Of a stretch of 40,491 nucleotides of DNA, positions 35,590 to 40,491 are shown one piece after another. Position numbers and translations under genes: made by a program. This DNA comes from Burkholderiales bacterium (GTDB lineage: Bacteria > Pseudomonadota > Gammaproteobacteria > Burkholderiales > Casimicrobiaceae). The DNA lies in assembly GCA_020853025.1 (NCBI GenBank), contig JADYZP010000056.1, positions 1 through 40,491 on the forward strand. Direction: 5' to 3'. The stretch's first letter is position 1; each line of letters opens with the position of its first letter. The notes beneath the pieces were generated by a model, which had not been told where the DNA came from, ran no database searches, and saw only the letters and a program-made list of their open reading frames with translations.

Positions 35590-36006
35590 TCAGCCGCCGA
35601 TCAGGCGGTGCACGAACGTCGTGCGGATCGGGAGCTTCGCGGACGCCAGCGCGAATGCCTCGCGCGCCAGCGCCTCCTCGACGCCGTCCATTTCGTAGAG
35701 CACCTTGCCGGGCACGATCTCCGCGACGTAATACTCGGGGCTGCCCTTGCCGTTGCCCATGCGGACCTCGGCCGGCTTCCTGGAAATAGGCTTGTCCGGG
35801 AAAATACGAATCCAGATCCGGCCGCCGCGCTTGATGTGACGCGTCATCGCCCGCCGCGCCGCCTCGATCTGCCGAGCGGTCAGACGGCCACGACCGATCG
35901 CCTTCAGGCCGTATTCGCCGAAGCTCACCTTGTTGCCGACGGTCGCAACGCCCTTGTTGCGGCCCTTCTGCTCCTTGCGGTATTTCCTTCTAGCTGGTTG
36001 CAGCAT
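35590..36006 (-). CDS. rplP: 50S ribosomal protein L16
   Basis: This encodes 138 residues from the ATG at 36006 ([20 protein letters not shown]). [20 protein letters not shown] and [20 protein letters not shown] are the conserved core near the A-site tRNA elbow. Its start lies 17 bp inside the rpsC 3' end, a longer overlap than elsewhere in the operon, caused by the extended S3 tail. Confidence 0.97.
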   Translation of the reverse strand: MLQPARRKYRKEQKGRNKGVATVGNKVSFGEYGLKAIGRGRLTARQIEAARRAMTRHIKRGGRIWIRIFPDKPISRKPAEVRMGNGKGSPEYYVAEIVPGKVLYEMDGVEEALAREAFALASAKLPIRTTFVHRLIGG

Positions 36007-36721
36007 GCTTTGCTCCTGGCGGCGGCGGACGGCGCGGCGGACGTTTCGGCGTATCCGGCGCCGGTGCCGGCGCCTGCACCGGTTCAGCGTTGTGCGCCAG
36101 GCGCTCGCCCTTGAACACCCAGACCTTGATGCCGATGACACCATAGGTCGTGCGGGCTTCGGAAAAACCGTAGTCGATGTCGGCGCGCAGCGTATGCAGC
36201 GGCACACGGCCTTCGCGATACCACTCGCGGCGCGCGATCTCGGCGCCGTTCAGCCGACCCGACGACATCACCTTGATGCCCTGCGCGCCAAGGCGCATCG
36301 CATTCTGCATCGCGCGCTTCATCGCGCGGCGGAACATGATCCGCTTCTCGAGCTGCTGGGCGATCGAGTCCGCAATCAGCTGCGCGTCGATCTCCGGCTT
36401 GCGGATTTCCTCGATGTTGAGGCCCACTTCGCCGCCCATCATCTTGCGCAGGTCGGCGCGAAGCGTCTCGATGTCCTCACCCTTCTTGCCGATGACCACG
36501 CCTGGGCGCGCACTATGGATCGTGATGCGCGCGTTCTTGGCCGGACGTTCGATCGTGATCTTGGCCACCGACGCGTGCGACAGCTTCTTGCCCAGATATT
36601 CGCGGATGCGGATGTCCTCGAACAGCGTGGCCGCGTAGCCTTTGCTGTTGGAGAACCATTTCGATCCCCAGTTCCGGGTAACGGAAAGCCGGAACCCGGT
36701 CGGATGTATCTTCTGACCCAT
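35990..36721 (-). CDS. rpsC: 30S ribosomal protein S3 with a proline-rich C-terminal tail
   Basis: This encodes 243 residues. [20 protein letters not shown] opens the protein; the KH domain shows [33 protein letters not shown] is also typical. The last 30 residues or so are a Pro/Ala-rich tail ([20 protein letters not shown]) that reads into rplP. S3 lines the mRNA entry channel and has helicase activity with S4 and S5. Length variation of this tail is common in proteobacteria. Confidence 0.97.
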   Translation of the reverse strand: MGQKIHPTGFRLSVTRNWGSKWFSNSKGYAATLFEDIRIREYLGKKLSHASVAKITIERPAKNARITIHSARPGVVIGKKGEDIETLRADLRKMMGGEVGLNIEEIRKPEIDAQLIADSIAQQLEKRIMFRRAMKRAMQNAMRLGAQGIKVMSSGRLNGAEIARREWYREGRVPLHTLRADIDYGFSEARTTYGVIGIKVWVFKGERLAHNAEPVQAPAPAPDTPKRPPRRPPPPGAKHAATS

Positions 36722-36724
36722 GAC

Positions 36725-37072
36725 CTATTTCCCCTGGTTGCCGTCGCCGACGACGACGTGGATGTGGCAGCTTTGCTTGCTGATCACGTTGCCGCGGCCC
36801 TTGGCACGGGCGCTGGTGCGCTTCAGTACATCGGCCTTGTCGACGTAGATCGTCGTCACCTTGAGCTCGTCGATGTCGGCGCCGTCGTTGTGCTCGGCGT
36901 TCGCGATCGCGGACTCGAGCACACGCTTGATGATCGCGGCGCCCTTCTTCGGACTGAAGGCCAGGAGGTCGAGCGCGCGCGCGACCGGCAAGCCGCGAAT
37001 CTGGTCGGCGACGAGCCGGCCCTTCTGTGCCGACAGGCGGACGCCACGCAGCGTGGCAGTGGTTTGCATCAT
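36725..37072 (-). CDS. rplV: 50S ribosomal protein L22
   Basis: This encodes 115 residues starting [20 protein letters not shown]. The long beta-hairpin [20 protein letters not shown] reaches into the peptide exit tunnel and is the site where macrolide-resistance changes occur in other bacteria. It lies 3 bp before rpsC and 7 bp after rpsS. Confidence 0.97.
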   Translation of the reverse strand: MMQTTATLRGVRLSAQKGRLVADQIRGLPVARALDLLAFSPKKGAAIIKRVLESAIANAEHNDGADIDELKVTTIYVDKADVLKRTSARAKGRGNVISKQSCHIHVVVGDGNQGK

Positions 37073-37079
37073 GGGCTCC

Positions 37080-37376
37080 TTACTTCTTTCTCGGCGGCGC
37101 AGCGGTCGCGACTTTCTTGTCGGACGAGTGGCCCTTGAAGGTGCGCGTCAGCGCGAACTCGCCGAGCTTGTGACCGACCATGTTCTCCGACACGTAGACC
37201 GGGATATGCGCCTTGCCGTTGTGGACGGCGATCGTCAGGCCGACGAAATCCGGCGTCACGGTCGAGCGGCGCGACCAGGTCTTGATCGGCTTCTTGTCGT
37301 TGATCGCGCGCGCCTTGTCCACCTTCGCAATCAGGTGATGGTCGACGAACGGTCCCTTTTTCAGTGAGCGTGCCAT
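37080..37376 (-). CDS. rpsS: 30S ribosomal protein S19
   Basis: This encodes 98 residues: [39 protein letters not shown] and [20 protein letters not shown], then a short Ala/Lys tail. S19 forms a complex with S13 in the 30S head and contacts A-site tRNA. It begins 6 bp after rplB. Confidence 0.97.
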   Translation of the reverse strand: MARSLKKGPFVDHHLIAKVDKARAINDKKPIKTWSRRSTVTPDFVGLTIAVHNGKAHIPVYVSENMVGHKLGEFALTRTFKGHSSDKKVATAAPPRKK

Positions 37377-37382
37377 ATTCGC

Positions 37383-38207
37383 TTATCCCTTGGTCGCGCG
37401 GCGGCGGCGCACGATCATGTTGTCGGTCCGCTTGTTCTTGCGCGTCTTGTAGCCCTTGGTCGGCGTACCCCACGGCGAAACCGGGTGGCCGCCGCCGTTG
37501 GAACGTCCACCGTGCGGGTGGTCGACCGGGTTCATGCAGATCCCACGTACCGTCGGCCGGATGCCGCGCCAGCGATTCGCACCGGCCTTGCCGATCGAGC
37601 GCAGGTTGTGCTCCTCGTTGCCAACCTCGCCGATGACGGCGCGGCAATCGACATGCACCCTGCGGATTTCGCCCGAGCGCAACCGAAGCTGCGCGAAGGT
37701 GCCTTCGCGTGCCAGCAGTTGTACCGAGGCGCCGGCCGAGCGCGCGATCTGCGCACCCTTGCCCTGCTGCATCTCGACGCAATGCACGGTCGTGCCGACC
37801 GGAATGTTGCGCAGAGGCAGGCAGTTGCCCGGCTTGATGCCCGCCTCTATACCCGACAGCAACTGGCTGCCGACCGCCACGCCGCGCGGCGCGATGATGT
37901 AGCGGCGCTCGCCGTCGGCGTAGAGCAGCAGCGCGATATTGGCGCTGCGGTTGGGATCGTACTCGAGGCGCTCGACCTTCGCCGGAACGCCGTCCTTGTT
38001 GCGCTTGAAGTCGACGACGCGGTAATGGTGCTTGTGGCCGCCGCCCTTGTGCCGGATCGTGATGTGGCCGTTGTTGTTGCGGCCCGAACCGCGCTTCTGC
38101 GGCTCGACCAGCGAGGCCACCGGCGCGCCCCTGTGCAGCGACGCGTTGACGACCTTGACCATCGCGCGGCGACCCGCCGATGTCGGTTTGACTTTAACGA
38201 GGGCCAT
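37383..38207 (-). CDS. rplB: 50S ribosomal protein L2
   Basis: This encodes 274 residues. [20 protein letters not shown] and the C-terminal [20 protein letters not shown], with the histidine of the peptidyl-transferase-proximal loop, are conserved. L2 is required for subunit association and peptidyl-transferase activity. The ATG abuts the rplW stop directly (38207/38208). Confidence 0.98.
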   Translation of the reverse strand: MALVKVKPTSAGRRAMVKVVNASLHRGAPVASLVEPQKRGSGRNNNGHITIRHKGGGHKHHYRVVDFKRNKDGVPAKVERLEYDPNRSANIALLLYADGERRYIIAPRGVAVGSQLLSGIEAGIKPGNCLPLRNIPVGTTVHCVEMQQGKGAQIARSAGASVQLLAREGTFAQLRLRSGEIRRVHVDCRAVIGEVGNEEHNLRSIGKAGANRWRGIRPTVRGICMNPVDHPHGGRSNGGGHPVSPWGTPTKGYKTRKNKRTDNMIVRRRRATKG

Positions 38208-38534
38208 TTAAGCCTCCGACGCGAAGTTGATTTCCTGACCCGGCTTCAGGCACACGTAGGCCTTTTTCCAGTTGCGCCGGCGACCGTTGAAGCGGCCGAA
38301 GCGCTTTTGCTTGCCCTTCACGTTCGAGACCTGGACGTTTTCCACCTGCACCTTGAACATCAGTTCGACGGCGGCCTTGATTTCCGGCTTGGTGGCGTCT
38401 GGCACGACATGAAAGATTACCTGCTCGTGCTTGTCGGCGACGTAGGTGCCCTTCTCGGACACGATCGGTGCCAGCAGCACCGTCATCAGGCGTTCGTTGT
38501 TGTATTTCTTGACATTGCCGGCGGTCGCATTCAT
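38208..38534 (-). CDS. rplW: 50S ribosomal protein L23
   Basis: This encodes 108 residues from the ATG at 38534. After a 15-residue leader come [40 protein letters not shown] and the loop [21 protein letters not shown]23 is the docking site for trigger factor and SRP at the tunnel exit. The start overlaps the rplD stop by four bases. Confidence 0.96.
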   Translation of the reverse strand: MNATAGNVKKYNNERLMTVLLAPIVSEKGTYVADKHEQVIFHVVPDATKPEIKAAVELMFKVQVENVQVSNVKGKQKRFGRFNGRRRNWKKAYVCLKPGQEINFASEA

Positions 38535-39154
38535 CCCAGCATCTCCTCGAATTGAGCGACTGCTGCGCGCGTGACCAGCACGTGGTTGAAGCGCACGAGG
38601 CTGACCGGATCGACCTCGCGCGTTTCGAGGACGAGCACGTCGGTGAGGTTGCGCGACGACAGGTAGGTGTTGTCGTCCAGCTTGTCGGTGACGACCAGCA
38701 CGGTACCGGACAGCCCGAAACCCTTGATCTTCTGTGCGAAGCCCTTGGTCTTCGGCGTGTCGAGCACCAGCGGCTCGATGACCGACAGCCGATCCTCGCG
38801 CACCAGCTGCGAGAGGATCGACGCGATGCCGGCGCGGTACATCTTGCGGTTGACCTTCTGCGCGAAGTTCTCGTCGGGGGAGGACGGAAAGATCCTGCCG
38901 CCGCCGCGCCACAGAGGGCTGCTCGCCGTGCCTGCACGAGCGCGGCCGGTACCCTTCTGCGCCCACGGCTTCTTGTGCGACTTGTTGATGTCGGCGCGGC
39001 CCTTCTGCGCGCGCGTGCCCTGGCGTCCGTTGGCCTGGAACGCGACCACCAGCTGGTGGATAAGCGCCTCGTTGTATTCACGGCCGAACAGCGCATCGGA
39101 AGCGGCGACCGTCGCGGTCTTTTCGCCGTTGCCGGAAAGGAGTTTGAGTTCCAT
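38531..39154 (-). CDS. rplD: 50S ribosomal protein L4
   Basis: This encodes 207 residues from the ATG at 39154, chosen because AAGGAGG lies seven bases upstream; a GTG at 39160 overlapping rplC is less likely. The extended loop [20 protein letters not shown] reaches the exit tunnel. In E. coli L4 also represses the S10 operon by causing attenuation in the leader upstream of rpsJ; no such leader is evident in the repeat-filled tuf-rpsJ spacer. Confidence 0.97.
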   Translation of the reverse strand: MELKLLSGNGEKTATVAASDALFGREYNEALIHQLVVAFQANGRQGTRAQKGRADINKSHKKPWAQKGTGRARAGTASSPLWRGGGRIFPSSPDENFAQKVNRKMYRAGIASILSQLVREDRLSVIEPLVLDTPKTKGFAQKIKGFGLSGTVLVVTDKLDDNTYLSSRNLTDVLVLETREVDPVSLVRFNHVLVTRAAVAQFEEMLG

Positions 39155-39156
39155 AG

Positions 39157-39813
39157 TCACGCCTCCTTCTTCGCCGGCGTCTTCGACGACGGAAGGATGA
39201 CGATGTGGCCACCGTCGGCGCCCGGCACGCAGCCCTTGATCAGCAGCAGGCCGCGTTCGGTGTCGACACGGACGACGCGCAGCAGCTGCGTCGTGCGCGT
39301 GACATTGCCGAGCTGGCCGGCCATGCGCTTGCCCGGAAACACCCGGCCTGGATCCTGCGCCATGCCGATCGAGCCCGGCGTGTTGTGCGAGCGCGAGTTG
39401 CCGTGCGACGCGCGGTTGGAGCTGAAGTTGTGGCGGCGGATCACCCCCGAGAAACCGCGACCCTTGGTGGTGCCGGTTACATCGACAAGCTGGCCGACGG
39501 CGAAGGTGTCCACGCCGACGACGTCGCCCGCCTTGAATTTGGCGATTTCGTCGGCGGTGACCTTGAATTCCTTCAGCACGGTGCCGGCTTCGACACCGGC
39601 CTTCGCCAGATGACCCGCCTGCGGCTTGGTCACGCGTGACGCGCGGCGCTTGCCGTAGGTGACCTGCAGTGCCGAATAGCCGTCGACTTCGGGTGTCTTG
39701 ACCTGAGTGACGCGGTTGTTCGCCACGTCGAGCACCGTCACCGGGATGGCGGCGCCATCGTCGGTGAAAACGCGGGTCATGCCAATCTTGCGACCGACAA
39801 GTCCGAGACTCAT
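39157..39813 (-). CDS. rplC: 50S ribosomal protein L3
   Basis: This encodes 218 residues starting [20 protein letters not shown] with AAAGGA upstream. The loop [20 protein letters not shown] followed by [12 protein letters not shown] approaches the peptidyl-transferase centre; the glutamine methylated by PrmB in E. coli lies in the following [16 protein letters not shown] stretch. It begins 113 bp after rpsJ. Confidence 0.97.
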   Translation of the reverse strand: MSLGLVGRKIGMTRVFTDDGAAIPVTVLDVANNRVTQVKTPEVDGYSALQVTYGKRRASRVTKPQAGHLAKAGVEAGTVLKEFKVTADEIAKFKAGDVVGVDTFAVGQLVDVTGTTKGRGFSGVIRRHNFSSNRASHGNSRSHNTPGSIGMAQDPGRVFPGKRMAGQLGNVTRTTQLLRVVRVDTERGLLLIKGCVPGADGGHIVILPSSKTPAKKEA

Positions 39814-39926
39814 GTTCGTTTTCCTTTCAAGGCGTCCGATTACGATTGACCGAACGCCGTCCGTTACCCCGGCTTCAATGCCGGACCCGTGAACTGCACT
39901 CCGCTGGCGCCGTTACTGCCAACGGA

Positions 39927-40238
39927 CTACTGGAGCTTGATTTCTACATCCACGCCCGCCGGCAGATCGAGCTTCATCAACTGGTCGACCGTCTTGTCGG
40001 TCGGGTCGATGATGTCCATCAACCGCAGGTGCGTGCGCATCTCGAACTGGTCGCGCGAAGTCTTGTTGACGTGCGGCGAGCGCAGCACGTCGAAGCGCTC
40101 GATCTTGGTCGGGAGCGGCACCGGACCCTTGACCACCGCGCCCGAGCGCTTCGCCGTCTCGACGATTTCCAGCGCCGACTGGTCGATCAGCTTGTAATCG
40201 AAGGCCTTCAGCCGGATACGTATACGTTGGTTGTTCAT
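39927..40238 (-). CDS. rpsJ: 30S ribosomal protein S10
   Basis: This encodes 103 residues: [20 protein letters not shown], then [20 protein letters not shown] and [21 protein letters not shown]10 is in the 30S head and, as NusE, joins NusB in transcription antitermination. It is the first gene of the S10 operon, 116 bp after tuf, and the site just upstream of its ATG is a weak ribosome binding site. Confidence 0.98.
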   Translation of the reverse strand: MNNQRIRIRLKAFDYKLIDQSALEIVETAKRSGAVVKGPVPLPTKIERFDVLRSPHVNKTSRDQFEMRTHLRLMDIIDPTDKTVDQLMKLDLPAGVDVEIKLQ

Positions 40239-40354
40239 GTTTCAGTTTCCAGTCGCCAGTTGTCAGTTGTCAGCAGTCAGTCGTTGGTCGATGGCAGCAA
40301 GCAGTCGGCATCCACTGCCGCACTGCCGACGGTCAACTGTCAACCGACGCCCGA
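40239..40354. repeat. repeat-rich tuf-rpsJ spacer
   Basis: This 116-bp spacer is built largely of short units related to CAGTTGTCAGTTGTCAGCAG, followed by an inverted-looking stretch GGTCAACTGTCAACCGACG. It has no coding frame. Simple CAGT/GTCA repeats of this type occur as spacers in many bacterial genomes; whether it contains a promoter or the S10 leader is not clear. Confidence 0.5.
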
Positions 40355-40491
40355 TTACTCGATCACTTTCGCCACCACGCCGGCGCCCACCGTCCGCCCG
40401 CCCTCGCGAATCGCAAAACGCAATCCCTCTTCCATCGCAATCGGCTGGATCAGCGTCACCGTCATCCCAATGTTGTCCCCAGGCATCACCA
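40355..40491 (-). CDS. tuf: elongation factor Tu, C-terminal part (cut by the window edge)
   Basis: The last 44 codons of EF-Tu run from the window edge to the TAA at 40357-40355: [20 protein letters not shown], then [20 protein letters not shown] and VIE. This is beta-barrel domain III, which binds aminoacyl-tRNA and the kirromycin-type antibiotics. Its position before rpsJ is the usual end of the str operon. Confidence 0.97.
   Translation of the reverse strand, partial: VMPGDNIGMTVTLIQPIAMEEGLRFAIREGGRTVGAGVVAKVIE

Noticed and set aside
40310..40350. A TTGACA hexamer on the minus strand after tuf as an rpsJ promoter
   Set aside because: No acceptable -10 hexamer lies 16-18 bp downstream, and TTGACA-like words arise from the local GTCAA repeats.
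40239..40354. Possible CRISPR-like or iteron array in the tuf-rpsJ spacer
   Set aside because: Units are short, irregular and adjacent, without uniform repeats and unique spacers.

Overview
The window looks like a chromosomal segment of a high-GC betaproteobacterium, by inference from gene order (a Burkholderiales or Nitrosomonadales relative is plausible). Three observations support this: the fused S10-spc-alpha ribosomal protein order following tuf, a complete System I cytochrome c maturation operon, and a MaeB-type malic enzyme carrying a phosphotransacetylase domain. The species cannot be named from the sequence alone.

Left third (about 1-11,670), accessory DNA. A serine tRNA (11674-11764, minus strand) has the N-terminal stub of a P4-type tyrosine integrase just past its 3' end. 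This is the footprint of a genomic island entering at the tRNA. To its left lie genes typical of variable regions: an MFS/ATP:ADP-antiporter-like transporter, a Tat-exported aldo/keto reductase, an exported SAM-dependent methyltransferase, a GFA-family zinc enzyme, a MORC/Hsp90-like GHKL ATPase followed by a 1405-residue SWI2/SNF2 ATPase, and a small membrane protein. Remains of a PIN-domain toxin, a virginiamycin-B-lyase-like protein and a DUF2177 membrane protein lie between them. The GHKL-SNF2 pair is the best candidate for an undescribed system, possibly defence or DNA remodelling.

Middle (about 11,860-25,390), housekeeping metabolism and cytochrome c biogenesis. On the minus strand are maeB and a small membrane protein. 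Diverging on the plus strand is ccmI, then ccmABCDEFGH with stop/start overlaps or 1-bp gaps throughout, then a small membrane protein and a periplasmic PhnD-like/rhodanese fusion. The Ccm proteins export heme, load it on CcmE, and attach it to reduced apocytochromes through CcmF/CcmH/CcmI, with CcmG as reductant. A DUF2007 zinc-ribbon protein and galE follow on the minus strand.

Right third (about 25,440-40,491), minus strand. tuf (partial), rpsJ, rplC, rplD, rplW, rplB, rpsS, rplV, rpsC, rplP, rpmC, rpsQ, rplN, rplX, rplE, rpsN, rpsH, rplF, rplR, rpsE, rpmD, rplO, secY, infA, rpmJ, rpsM, rpsK, rpsD, rpoA and rplQ, closed by a strong intrinsic terminator. The proteins look normal. The spacers do not: REP-like hairpins sit at rpsQ/rplN, rpmD/rplO and downstream of rplQ, a degenerate copy of the rplN 3' end lies after rplN, a 12-bp-stem hairpin separates rpsD from rpoA, and the tuf/rpsJ spacer is repetitive.
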